From Notospermus geniculatus (taxonomy: Eukaryota > Nemertea > Pilidiophora > Heteronemertea > Lineidae), in NCBI GenBank assembly GCA_002633025.1, contig NMRB01000013.1:495240-559239 (forward strand): DNA of 64,000 bases, given 5' to 3'. Positions 23,514 through 35,400 of the stretch are shown here, in pieces. A program made the position numbers and the translations under genes. How positions within the stretch are numbered: position 1 is the stretch's first letter; every line of letters starts with the position of its first letter. The notes beneath the pieces were generated by a model. It saw only the letters and a list, made by a program, of their open reading frames with translations, did not search any database and was not told where the DNA came from.

Positions 23514-24506
23514 ATGTATGTCTAACGTCAGGTATGTCGTCCGGCCTCTATCTCGCATTGATGAGCATGGATAGGGCGTTTGCAATAATGTCTCCTCTAA
23601 AGGCGAAGACAGTCTGCACAGCATCACGAGCCAAGAAAGCTGTCATTGTTACATTCTTCTTTGCTGCTACCCTGAACGTTCACATCTTTTTTACCTATTT
23701 TTTACCTATACGTGTTTTCCTTTCGCAAAAATGTTAAAGCAAGTGTAATTAAGTACAATGTACATGTAAATTCTTGTGAACTCTTGTAAATAGTCAATGT
23801 ACATGTATCACATGTTTTGTGTTTTGTATTTTTTTGTATTGAATAAAGAGTTAAAATATAAAAAAGTGCATAAAAATTATATTCCATTAGGTGTTGTCCA
23901 TTCAAAATCATGTTGAACGTTATATGATCTGCTTCGTCGGTCACGTTACATTTTCGCCGATTTGAAAACACGATTTGAATGGAACTTAAAACTTCGCCAA
24001 AGAAAAGAAATATATATATATATATTATACTCATGTGAATTCTATATGTAACTCTCCGCAACCGTAGCAAGATAAAGTTACAGGTCAGGTTGACTCGTGC
24101 ACACAATTCGCTGAGAATATCAAATTTTACTTTAAAGTTTTTCAAGAAACGCCCAAATCAATGTTACACAGAATGACATCGAGTCGGTATGGAGTGTCAT
24201 GGATATGGAAGTTACCGGAGCTGTGGTTTAGCTTGTTATGAATGCACGGCAGGTAATTACTTTACCTGAACGAATCTCACGAAGTGATATACATGGACGT
24301 ACAACTAATTTGTATATTTTTACACCCTTCATACTAAAGGACACTCCACAGATGAAATATATATATACACAACTCCCTCTCGCCCCTTGCAGGCTCCACA
24401 GAATTCTGATGAAATCGGTCCCCAAGGGGAAAGACAGTAGACAAAGCATCAAACTGAGAGTAGCTGTAGTGGAAACAGAACCGTCAAGTATTTTGTTTTC
24501 AGCGTT

Positions 24507-26000
24507 ATGGCTGGAACAATAGTCAATGTGACTTTCGGTCATCCCCAAAGTTCCAGTGGTCAGGAGTATCCATTATTTGACCATGATTTCCATTTACTTC
24601 GACTTGCTCTCATCTATATGCTGAGATGGACGCCTGTTTTTTATGCCCCACTTGGGATACTTGGAAATGTGACGTCTTTCCTTGTCACCACAATGAAAAA
24701 CAACAGGAACATCAGTACATGTGTCTACATGAGTGCATTATCCGTGTTTGACACGCTCGCTCTTTTGCATATTTTGTTCTATCGCATCATTTACATCCAT
24801 GGTTACGGCAAGGATATTCCAGATCGAGCCCTTAACCTCAAGTAAGTGCATTTAGTATTAAACACTGATAACATAGTTCAATTTCCCGACAAGCAGCATC
24901 CTAGGACATGCAGTTGCAGCCGTCGAACACCAATGAGCACACAATCCACGGAACATTCCAACAGATCGGATACAGTGCTTCGGCTGTTTCTTATATACAC
25001 AAAGGCCCGTATTTTAGAATGCTCCTCAACGTAAAGGAGTTCCTCAAGCCAGGTTCTCCTGTTGAGAACTACAGCCTTGAGGAACGCCTTTACGTTGAGG
25101 AGCATTCTAAAATACGGGTCTAAGTGTCAAAAACCGTATTTCCGGGTATTTTACAATTTAAACGAGTAGGCCTACTAACGTTTCATACTTGCAATGGCCA
25201 GTGCGCGCTAAATCTTGAACCACCTTTCCTGTCATACTCAACTAACTTCAAATCACTTTTTTCAATAACCTTTTACCACATTCCACATTCATAGGTACAT
25301 GCACTATGTATGTCTAACGTCAGGTATGTCGTCAGGCCTCTATCTCGCATTCATGAGCATGGATAGGGCGTTTGCAATAACATCTCCCCTAAAGGCGAAG
25401 ACAGTCTGCACAGCATCACGAGCAAAGAAAGCTGTCATTCTTACATTCTTCTTTGCTGCTACCCTCAACTTTCACATCTTCTTCACCTATGAGTTGAATG
25501 TAGACATGGTCACAAAACTGGAGATGCTTAACCTTAATTTCCCAGAGTCACGCTTGGTGGAGCAGTTAGTCGGGGCCTTCATGTTCTGCTTTGGAACAAT
25601 CATACCATTTACCATCATCGTGACGTGCAATACTATCATCATAGCAAAAGTCAGGAAGGCGTCAATAAGCAGAAACAAGATGGCGACTGGTAGCCGAGAC
25701 GGTGCAGACTCTGACAACAGCCACCTGACTAGGATGCTCATTCTGGTGGCAGCCGCATACGTCATTCTCTCAATACCAATGCGGTTATTCGAATTGGTAT
25801 TTACATCACCGGATCTAATAGAAAGGTACGACATGAATAATCCCTACTGGCGACTGAAGTACAACGTAGAATATTGGATAGTGGCAGAAATGTGGAATAT
25901 GAATTTCGCCGTAAATTTTTACCTTTATTTTCTTGGTGGTGGAAAGAAGTATAGAAGAGATGCATTGCATGTTTATTTGGTTTGTCTCAGACTGAATTGA
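24507..26000 (+). CDS. Receptor C': class A GPCR, intact
   Basis: Exons 24507-24841 (CTCAA|gtaagt) and 25295-26000 (catag|GTAC) give 346 aa. The start is M-A-G-T with an N-V-T sequon nearby. TM1 G-N, TM2 D, D-R-A, the TM6 proline and the TM7 N-F-Y-L-Y are all present. The tail is two residues shorter than in A (ends L-R-L-N instead of L-R-L-N-K-I). It shows what receptor C was before truncation. The intron holds a fold-back MITE at 25004-25120. Confidence 0.9.
25004..25120. mobile_element. Fold-back MITE, GGCCCGTATTTTAGAATGC ends (C' copy)
   Basis: Same element and position as 10199-10310 in C. Confidence 0.75.
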
Positions 26001-26547
26001 AAGGATCTGAATGATGGCCGTAGGCACGACATGTAGGTCTAAATCACCTGGTTTCAGATTATAAAGGAGTGGAGGAGCAGCCAGCGTGGCCGTATTTTTT
26101 TACAGTTCCGAGAAACGTTCACGGAGCAGCAGAAAAACACGCTACACCGGTCAGAAAAAAAACATCTTCGTCTCATACAATAGCTCACGATATTATTTTA
26201 CTAGTCTAGATGAGGTATTTCCATTTCGGACAAAGAAAAAATACTGTCCAACATCATATATTATCTTAAAATTTGTAAGATATACGTTTGTTGGATAGTA
26301 ATTTCAAGTGATACTGTACTCCCATGTTCGTTCACAAGACAACGTTTTGGATCTGAGAGGAGTTCGATAGGAAAAGCAAGAACCCATTACGTCTCTGGAA
26401 CCATTTTTTGCAATAGCTACCCAATGTGACTACTGCTGACATTAGTGCCAATAACATGTAACGGCGGCAGCTGCTGCGGTCGTGGCAGGACAAAAAAGTT
26501 GTTGCCGATAAACTGCCCACTAACTAGTGATTTACATTATCGTCGTG
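26001..26547. other. 3' flank of C'; no gene seen
   Basis: GTTGTTGCCGATAA near 26498 also follows A (4292) and D (14493), so the conserved receptor 3' flank extends here. Nothing else is recognisable. Confidence 0.4.
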
Positions 26548-26549
26548 TA

Positions 26550-26815
26550 CACTCTTAGCCGAAAAGGTTCTTTGGTGCCACACCAGGAGAACCCTCTGAT
26601 TTAAGAACCCTCGGGTTGTTTAAGAACCTTTAGAGGTTCCAGATAGAACCTTTCCCTCAGAAAAGGGTTCTAACTGGAACCTTTATGGGTTCTTTGGCGA
26701 CAGAAAGGTTCTATATGGAACCCTTTCGGGTTCTTACAGAAGGTTCTATATAGAACCTTGGGGTTCCTCTGGTGTGGCACAAAGAACCCCTAAAGAACCT
26801 TTTTGGCTAAGAGTG
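26550..26815. mobile_element. Fold-back MITE, CACTCTTAGCC ends, TA target
   Basis: CACTCTTAGCCGAAAAGGTT and its complement form the ends, with TA on both sides (26548-26549, 26816-26817). The inside is made of repeated GGTTCT/AGAACC units. TA duplication fits Tc1/mariner-type mobilisation. Confidence 0.75.
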
Positions 26816-26817
26816 TA

Positions 26818-27958
26818 CATGGGAGTTTTCGATTTCATTCTTATTGAATCCAACTTTGTTTCATTTGGATCTTTTTAGTTTTCATTACTACACTCTCTAG
26901 ATCCAAAATGAAATGACTGTGTGATTAATGAAGAATGCCGTCTTTGATGTCCGCTTCAATAAAAATCACCGAGGGAAAGAAGATAACACTTTTATTAATT
27001 TCAAATCCACTCTCAGAGAGAGAAAGAGCAATCCATTAAGATATTACATTCAATATCATTGCTAATCACTTTGCAGTTAGCAACAGGCGTATATACATTA
27101 GAACACAGGCTGATATGTCTTGAACAAATGTAACTTCAAAAAACTGAAGAACACTGATATTTACAGAACAATGTTTATCACCCAGCCAAGTCATATACCC
27201 TTTCAAGAATCGCCATTTCCTTAGAAAAACGTAACAGTGCAGCCTGGGTGAACCGTTCCTTTGCAGGTTCGAGGCTATCTCCTCATTGAATGTATCATTC
27301 CGGAACCTTCTGAAACTATTACCAACTCTGTGTGCTTGTCGTCATGTCCTGTGATAAAATCCTGGCTTGTTCAAACAAACGTAAGTACTGTATATATTGT
27401 CTGCCACGTCTACAATGATAAAACCAATAGCCTTTTATAAAATTCCTTAATATCGTTTTGCAAAATACGCTTCAAAAACAACAACTATATATTTGTCAAT
27501 GATTTGAAAGCAAGGGTTTGGGTATTCAAACCTTGGCTACATCGTAGGGATACACATTTTTAATGGTGATCCATAATATATTTACCATTTTTACCGATAA
27601 AAACCGACATTATGCATTGGGAATTCATTTTTAGGATACAGCTGCCAAATATATGAAATCTCATCATCATAGGTCCCAAATTTGATCTTTTATAGACACG
27701 ACATATGTATGTGGTACTTGGATGATAAGGAATAATTCCAGTCATGAATAGATATAACATTAATCTCTTGTTCTATCCTACAATCAGCAGATGGACAGTG
27801 TCATAAATATTTACAAAGAAACACAAACGATAACGCACACAGTTATCGAACAGATTGCAACAGACAGGTCCATTTGGATGACTCCGAATCGACAAATATG
27901 CATTTACCTAAACACACATCCAGACTTTTAAAGTTAAATGTCGATATGCATTCCTGCG
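26818..27958. other. Non-coding stretch, nothing recognised
   Basis: AT-rich, with no long reading frames and no fold-back found by eye. Confidence 0.4.
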
Positions 27959-28136
27959 CCCATATGCATAAAACACCTCAAGTGAAAAAATTAAGGGAAA
28001 TGTTTCACTTAAGATGTTTTATGCACACGGCCCCCGTATGCATAAATCATCTTAAGTGTAAAATTTCCCTTAACCTATTGTTCCAAACAAAAGATAAGGG
28101 AATTTTTACACTTAAGATGTTTTATGCATACGGCCC
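27959..28136. mobile_element. Two adjacent fold-back units, ATGCATAAAACA ends
   Basis: The first hairpin (27959-28030) pairs CATATGCATAAAACA with TGTTTTATGCACACGG. The second (28031-28136) pairs CGTATGCATAAATCATCTTA with its complement. Both contain the pairing AAGTGTAAAATTTCCCTTA or a variant. They look like two copies of one MITE family, end to end. Confidence 0.65.
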
Positions 28137-28431
28137 CTGGTTTTTAAGCAACACTTAAAATTCATTGATTGCTCAACTCGTAACAGACAGACAGTGACCC
28201 TCCTACAGGGGCGTGTCCAGAAACCGGCGTCTTACAGCAACATGATTTCACAGCGAAAGTGCATTGAGTTTGTTCTCCGCCACTTTCCTGAGATTCAGCC
28301 GAACCAGAGATTCAACAGTCAACACTACACTTGATTACTCAGAGACGGCGCAACGATAGCTCGCGCTCTTGCCCGAAAGATACCAAGATGCTATTTCACA
28401 TGACAATAAAACCACCTTTGTTGAGTTCATG

Positions 28432-29290
28432 GAATGCAACACTCTGCGTTGAGTGACGAAAGCTGTATACTGAGACTCCTAGCCGATGCCCTCTCCAGAA
28501 CCTTATTCACCAAGCTCTCGTAACTTGGAGTGCATAAGCTATTGTCCATATGGGGGAAACCTATTTTCAATGGGGAGAAACGCGAACGCGAACGCTAATA
28601 CCATTGTTCGAGGCCACGAAGAGAGCAGCGAACAATAGCATAGACGTTCGCCTCGGCGTTTCGTGGGCTTTGCGAAAACTCTCTACTATCACCCTATAAA
28701 TAAAAGATGGGGGCCTTGCGAAAACTCTGTAATAACGACCCTCATAATAAAGCCTGGGTCACAAATGCCACCGGGCGCCGTACGATTTTCCCCACCCAGC
28801 GGCTTGCTGTGGATTTTTGAGACTGAAACTCAGATCGAAAGGAATGCAACACTCTGCGTTGAGTGACGAAAGCTGTATACTGAGACTCCTAGCCGATGCC
28901 CTCTCCAGAACCTTATTCACCAAGCTCTCGTATTAAACTTGGAGTGCATAAGCTATTGTCCATATGGGGGAAACCTATTTTCAATAGGGAGTTTTCGCAA
29001 AGCCCCCGAAACGCCAACGCGAACGTCTATCCTTTTGTTCGGTGATGTCTTTGTGGCATCGAACAATGGGTATGGCGTTCGCGTTGGCGTTTCGGGGGCT
29101 TTGCGAAAACTCCCTAAAGGGGAGAAACGCGAACGCGAACGCTAATACCATTGTTCGAGGCCACGAAGAGAGCAGCGAACAATAGCATAGACGTTCGCCT
29201 CGGCGTTTCGTGGGCTTTGCGAAAACTCTCTACTATCACCCTGATAAAAGATGGGGGCCTTGCGAAAACTCTGTAACAACGACCCTCATA
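28432..29290 (+). repeat. Direct duplication (28432-28755 and 28841-29290)
   Basis: Both units begin GGAATGCAACACTCTGCGTT and end AACGACCCTCATA. The second unit is longer because a fold-back element is inserted at 28987-29115. Each carries ACCTTATTCACCAAGCTC, the terminus type of the MITE at 44849. Confidence 0.7.
28987..29115. mobile_element. Fold-back MITE, GGGAGTTTTCGCAAAGCCCC ends
   Basis: Near-perfect arms of about 45 bp (GGGAGTTTTCGCAAAGCCCC, CGAAACGCCAACGCGAAC). The matching place in the first duplicate (28583) lacks it. Further family members lie at 29392-29480, 29483-29610, 30598-30685 and 30707-30823. Confidence 0.75.
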
Positions 29291-29385
29291 GTAATTTTGA
29301 GGCCCGCATATGTTAGGCCCTACGTGTACGATTTGGCTACTGTAAATGCCTACGCACTTCTACCGTTACCCCGCTGTTTCGGGAA

Positions 29386-32012
29386 TTGGGGAGTTTTCGC
29401 AAAAGCACCCGAAACGCCAACGCGAATGCCAAATCCATCGTTCGCGTTGGCGTTCCTGGGGCTTTGCGAAAACTCTATATTATAGAGTTTTCGCAAAGCC
29501 CCCGAAACGCCAACGCGAACGCCAAACCCAATTGTTCGATGCCACGAAGAGAGCACTGAACAAAAGTACAGACGTTTGCGTTGGCGTTTCGGTGGCTTTG
29601 CGACAACTCTATAATAGTGGGTTTTTCGCAACCGCCCAGTCAGGCCAACGACTACGTTTATCTTTTGTTGGGAGACACTCAGACAATAGAAAATCGTAAC
29701 ATGAAATCGTAGGTCTACCCGGCCGATTGCGTAAACTCTAATGACAGATTTCATCATCATAATTGGACGTTAAGTTTCTTTTTGGTGAGATGGCCTTCTT
29801 GCATTCTCACCAATAAATCATTACGCTTTTAGCATTGTTCAATTTGTTACCGATTTTTCGTACTTTTCCTCTCACGTAATCTATTGACTATTGATCCATA
29901 TTCAAATCATTTGGGGTCAAAGCGTGTCCCGAATAAAGAAACTTGACATATTTCATCGGCTTGAAGTTGTTTGTACGATTTTTTTCGAAATTCTCGAGGT
30001 TATTTTGGAGGACGCCTTATGATTGGTCATTGAGTTGTTGTCATATTTTGGTTCTCGGAAATCCTATAAGGAACATGGGACAAACCTTGCTTTGAACTCA
30101 CTCCTCAGGAAACGGCAAGAGCTTTTGCATTGTTGTAATATTTGTTGTTACCTGGTGGACAGAGTGCGAGTACACAAATACAAGTTACTCTCTTTAAATC
30201 CCGTGTATTTGAGAATCTTGGGAGAGATGGTGCCCTTGTTGCATGCAGCACAGAAGGAATCCACTCAGCGGATTACTGCGTGGGAATGGCGTGAAACTAT
30301 AACAGCTCATGGACCTCACCTATAGGTCTATCAATATGTCGAAGAAAGCTTCGTATTTCCAAGTACGATGTGATAACGGGCGAGTCCCCACTTACAAACC
30401 GACTAACTTTCGTCGAAGCTGGAATCAAAATGAGGTTCGTGACGTTTCCTCTCACTCAAGTGCGCAGGCGCTGGTGCGCCTACAACCACTGAAGGCACGC
30501 CATTCTTTAACTTCTGCAGCGGCACGTACTCGCCATGTTGGTTTTCTTGCCCACTACTCACAGATGCGCTATCCGACGACTTGTGGACAGCAATTGGGGA
30601 GTTTTCGCAAAAGCACCCGAAACGCCAACGCGAATGCCAAATCCATCGTTCGCGTTGGCGTTCCTGGGGCTTTGCGAAAACTCTCTATCGTATATCTATA
30701 TCTATAGTTTTCGCAAAGCCCCCGAAACGCCAACGCCAAACCCATTGTTCGATGCCACGAAGAGAGCACTGAACAAAAGTACAGACGTTTGCGTTGGCGT
30801 TTCGGTGGCTTTGCGACAACTCTATAATAGTGGGTTTTTCGCAACCGCCCAGTCAGGCCAACGACTACGTTTATCTACTGTTGGGAGACACTCAGACAAT
30901 AGAAAATCGTAACATGAAATCGTAGGTCTACCCGGCCGATTGCGTAAACTCTAATGACAGATTTCATCATCATAATTGGACGTTAAGTTTCTTTTTGGTG
31001 AGATGGCCTTCTTGCATTCTCACCAATAAATCATTACACTTTTAGCATTGTTCAATTTGTTACCGATTTTCCGCCCTTTTCCTCTCACGTAATCTATTGA
31101 CTATTGATCCATATTCAAATCATTTGGGGTCAAAGCGTGTCCCGAATAAAGAAACTTGACATATTTCATCGGCTTGAAGTTGTTTGTACGATTTTTTTTG
31201 AAATTTTTGGTGAGATGGCCTTCTTGCTCACCAATAAATCATTATGCTTTTAGCATTGTTCAATTTGTTACCGATTTTTCGCCCTTTTCCTCTCACGTAA
31301 TCTATTGACTATTGATCCATATTCAAATCATTTGGGGTCAAAGCGTGTCCCGAATAAAGAAACTTGACATATTTCATCGGCTTGAAGTTGTTTGTACGAT
31401 TTTTTTTGAAATTCTCGAGGTTATTTTGGAGGACGCCTTCTGATTGGTCATTGAGTTGTTGCCATATTTTGGTTCTCGGAAATCCTATTAGGAACATGGG
31501 ACAAACCTTGCTTTGAACTCACTCCTCAGGAAACGGCAAAAGCTTTTGCATTGTTGTAATATTTGTTGTTACCTGGTGGACAGAGTGCGAGTACACAAAT
31601 TCAAGTTACTCTCTTTAAATCCCGTGTATTTGAGAATCTTGGGAGAGATGGTGCCCTTGTTGCATGCAGCACAGAAGGAATTCACTCAGCGGATTACTGC
31701 GTGGGAATGGCGTGAAACTACAACAACTCATGGACCTCACCAGAAGGTCTATCAATATGTCGAAGAAAGCTTCGTATTTCCAAGTACGATGTGATAACGG
31801 GCGAGTCCCCACTTACAAACCGACTAACTTTCGTCGAAGCTGGAATCAAAATGAGGTTCGTGACGTTTCCTCTCACTCAAGTGCGCAGGCGCTGGTGCGC
31901 CTACAACCACTGAAGGCACACCATTCTTTAACTTCTGCAGCGGCACGTACTCGCCATGTTGGTTTTCTTGCCCACTACTCACAGATGCGCTATCCGACGA
32001 CTTGTGGACAGC
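29386..32012 (+). repeat. Tandem duplication, about 1.2 and 1.4 kb
   Basis: Copy 1 (about 29386-30592) and copy 2 (about 30593-32012) share order and sequence, each opening with fold-back elements. Copy 2 has an extra internal repeat near 31190-31430 (TTTTGGTGAGATGGCCTTCT onward). The right end of copy 2 runs into the coding part of the GPCR exon at 31979, so the last codons of that exon are also present in copy 1 at about 30560-30592. Confidence 0.75.
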
Positions 32013-32371
32013 ACCTTTTGAGAACAAGTCCGTTTACTTGTATTATAGTCGTAATTCCTTATCGTCGTGACGTAAGTGTTCGTTCGACTCATGTGATCCT
32101 CTTGCGCGTTTTCTCGGTCGAAACTTACGCATGGACAGAACCGTAAAACATATCGGAAACCATTACGGTAGGTGGCGTTCATCCAGCAGTAAACAATGGG
32201 ATTATAACAGCTATTACTCATGGCCAACCATTGGCTAATTATCCAAACCGCTACCATATAAGGATGGTCCCGATAGAGGTTGATATTGAAAGTTTGTATA
32301 AGCGTAATGGTGTGGAGAGGCAACCAGCAGACGGCATAGATCATGACAACGGTGATCATCATTTTTACCAT
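31979..32371 (-). CDS. Last exon (TM6-TM7-tail) of a peptide-type class A GPCR
   Basis: On the minus strand an acceptor TTTTTCAG ends at 32372. The exon then reads 130 codons in phase 0 to a stop at 31979-31981. TM6 has V-K-M-M-I-T-V-V and the C-W-L-P motif (residues 15-18). TM7 has W-L-A-M-S and N-P-I-V-Y (57-61), followed by F-C-P-C, a likely palmitoylation site. The pattern K-M-M-I-x-V-V, C-W-L-P, W-L-A-M-S, Y-N-P-I, R-F-C-P is that of tachykinin and luqin/RYamide receptors; I cannot choose between them. Exons for TM1-TM5 are not seen up to the window end, so they are either beyond it or missing. The gene is unrelated to the A-D cluster, which lacks C-W-L-P. Confidence 0.75.
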   Translation of the reverse strand: MVKMMITVVMIYAVCWLPLHTITLIQTFNINLYRDHPYMVAVWIISQWLAMSNSCYNPIVYCWMNATYRNGFRYVLRFCPCVSFDRENAQEDHMSRTNTYVTTIRNYDYNTSKRTCSQKVLSTSRRIAHL

Positions 32372-32419
32372 CTGAAAAATAAGAATGGGAATCGTTAAAA
32401 TTCCTTGCACCTAAAATCA

Positions 32420-35400
32420 ACGTTAGTTACATTAGAATCAGATCACATGTTGGGTGCAGGCCTACCCTACCACAAGCGCGTCAACAAGCCCTGACAAATG
32501 GCGGAGGTAAAAGATAGTTCCTTCAGGAGTCTTTTCATACCTATTAATAAATCAAAGCCAATAGATCTATACCAGCCGTGCTGAGATCACATCCTAGCCG
32601 TCTCTGATACATCATTTATACAGCCGAGAAGGATCACCAAAAACGGAAGACTCACGGGGCGAAAGTCTAAATTCACCTAAAACGGGTTTACTGGATAATA
32701 AATTTGATTCCAATGCAAAGCGAGGGACCAATTTAAATCTCAGGCTAACTTCATCTTCTCCCTATGAAATCTAATTCGTGGCACTCAGCAGTATGTCGTA
32801 GGCAGATGTGATCATTTTCCTTGAGATGGAAATCTAAGTGAATGAGAGTGACAGATGTTTTGTGATGACTGGGCAACCAGTGTCAGGGAGGTCTAAACCT
32901 TTGTAAGAAAGGCTACGGCTTAGATCTAATACTTTAGATTTTTCAAACCGGCCACAACGTTTCAACCATTTTAAAGAAGTCAATAACCGAAATTCTTTGG
33001 TAAATTATCAAGACTATACAATGGGCCTGCCTTTTTAACCCCCAAAGGGTAAGAACTCTAAAAAATGCTGAAGCCGCCGAGTTAGAGTCACGAGAAAACG
33101 CTTCCAACACCATCAATTTTGAGGCTCTCATTCAAATGGAGCGGAAAGTCATCAGACCCATTGATCCAGATACAAAATCTCACGTCGTTACATGTTACTT
33201 GAAGTCATCCAGCTCATTCCAACTGTCACACGTTAAAGACTACGAGGAAGGAAGAGGTAATTCTTCGCCATCGGTGCATAGCTGGAATACCATTAAGACG
33301 GCAAATGAGCCCATTGATCAATCGGAAGTGGAAAAAAACGATGCCTACACCGTTTCCGAAGCGAAGAACAGGAAGTTACCATTGTCGCTGGAATTCTCGT
33401 TAACCTGTACATTGCCTGTACATCATTATCCGTCATTTAAATCTCATAAGCAAGCAAGGCAAACCTGGCTGGTACCTTCGCCGGCACCGTACACGAGCAC
33501 AGGCTGTTGTCAACAGTTGACGCTGAAAATCTAAGAGGAGTAGCCTACATGCCACTTTTTCAAGCAACCTCAACCGCTTCTCGCGAAAGTCGCTGAATCA
33601 ACTAGGGAGTTTCATTTCAACTTCTTGAGGGTGTTTTTTATCAACCGTAGTAGTCGTCATTGATGCACATGGGGCAACTTCGGGTGAAATGTGTTGAAAT
33701 GCGTAAGCTGTGAAATACGCACTAAAAAGTACCGTACATTATCTTATCTATCATATTTGCTGAATTCTTTCATTGGATTTACTGTTTGAATTATTGTTCA
33801 AAATCTATAATACTTTTGACACCGGGACGTTTTCCCTGCCGGCGTCACAGCCTTCAGGTTTGACGTGTGAATATGGACATAGGTGTTCGTGTATTTCTGC
33901 CATTTGTCAAGGGGAGCAAGTGGAAATATCGATTATCCATTTTTTGTAAGTGATTCTTTTGATCTCATGGGATTCATAAAAAGTACGACACAAGAGATGC
34001 ATTAGTTTTTGCGTGTCCGTAGATTTTCTTTGCTAAGTGGACCCATTTGTCAATTAGAAGTCAACTAGGCTCACCACGAAACGAGGCGAGGAGACGATTA
34101 TTGAGGTAATCTCTAATGACTCCACTGAAACACTGAAAGGGATTTCGTCATCATTATACGACAGGGCCCGTAATGATTCCATTTGATCTGAAGCACTCTC
34201 GATACAGGGACAATTCATTCTGTAGCACAATTGATAAAAATCAAATCATCAAGAGAATTGCCTTGGGAAAATAGAGAATTGATTGCTATGATTCTATAGA
34301 GTCTACTACTCTCCATCTAATTTTAAACCTCATCCAGTAATGCCCTTGATGGTTCAGGCTCAAGTTAGTAATGATCATGGTATAACAAGGTATAAGAGCT
34401 GGTAAATCTGATTGTGGGAACGTGATCGTGAAGCCAAGACGCCTCGACTCGGGAGTTAGCGAGTGTTGAGCACGTTTTGACTAGAAGATAGCTTACATCA
34501 TTATACGATCGTGAAGTCATTGAGACTTTGAGATGCCGATCACTTTCCCGAAGGGCAGGAACGGCGGAGTTACTCCGACTATGAAAGTATCGGATCTGGT
34601 TTTCAATGTTTCCTTATTAAACTGAGCGACGGTATCAGTCAACGACTGATCTGAGTACTATGTGGAATACATGTATATTAGATATAATGAACCAACAGCA
34701 TCATTCTGTAGTGGTTACACCTAATAACGAACTCAGGCTGCTGCTAAGCTTTAGAATCGCCTTATTGGAAGAGTGACACGCATCAGCATCGTATCACAAA
34801 ATCCTTTCGTCACGTTACCATTCGGTGCCGATTAAATGCACGTTTTACGCAACAAATCGATTCGTTCAAGGATTGATTACTCTACTGAGACAGCAGCTGC
34901 AGAACTTGCTTATTTATAATTGGTGACAACATTGGGTGAAGGCAAAATAACAGTAAAGTAGGAATCGATTATTTTCAATTTTTTGTTCAACTGCCTGAAG
35001 GAATAACACGCCTGATGGGTAGCAGCTCCAAGGCAATCAATCTGAATCGCGTTGGGTATTCGTTGAAATATGCCTTTTTAATCGTATAATTAGTGCCGTC
35101 AAATACAATTATATATCGCCAGCGGAGTGTAGATGTCAAAATTCGCTTTTCATCAGCTTTATCAGACAAATGAGCCGCAAGGACCTATTTTTGTTCATAA
35201 CCATTAGTTTGGAGAAAGGATAAGGAAAGGCGCATTGAGAAAGTCCACCGAATAAGAAACTAAAAGACAGGAATGACGGAGATCAGGCAGGACTCGTGAA
35301 CCAGCACCTGCGGTATACTTATCAGATATAATAATCATATCTCATTTGGTTTTCTGGGCATGTTCGTTCTTCTGTTATCCCCAGTTCATGAGCTGTATGA

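Larger units (their letters stand above)
22334..23737 (+). pseudogene. Receptor B': frameshifted, insertion-broken, truncated GPCR
   Basis: Exon 1 (22334-22673) has 2 extra nucleotides after GTCAACGTGA (near 22358), which shifts the frame and gives a stop near 22447. Downstream of that, the family frame is intact to the donor. Exon 2 starts at 23294 and is broken by two inserts, 23318-23384 and 23412-23513, each with its own target duplication. It then resumes and ends at 23737 with the same TM4 truncation as B. With three separate lesions it cannot encode a receptor. B still has an open exon 1, so the frameshift and inserts came after the block duplicated. Confidence 0.88.
15721..25582 (+). 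repeat. Second copy of the A-B-C receptor block
   Basis: This matches 1183-10765 in order and orientation, with near-identical spacers. Differences are discrete insertions (MITEs, SINEs, 6-8 bp ACATGT units) and about 1.5 kb of extra sequence upstream of B'. The left boundary is sharp at AGTTGCATATAATTCG. The many independent insertions imply either an old enough segmental duplication or a very polymorphic haplotype pair. Confidence 0.8.

Noticed and set aside
33136-33534. 132-codon plus-strand frame
   Set aside because: No recognisable domain and ordinary length for chance; not annotated as a gene.
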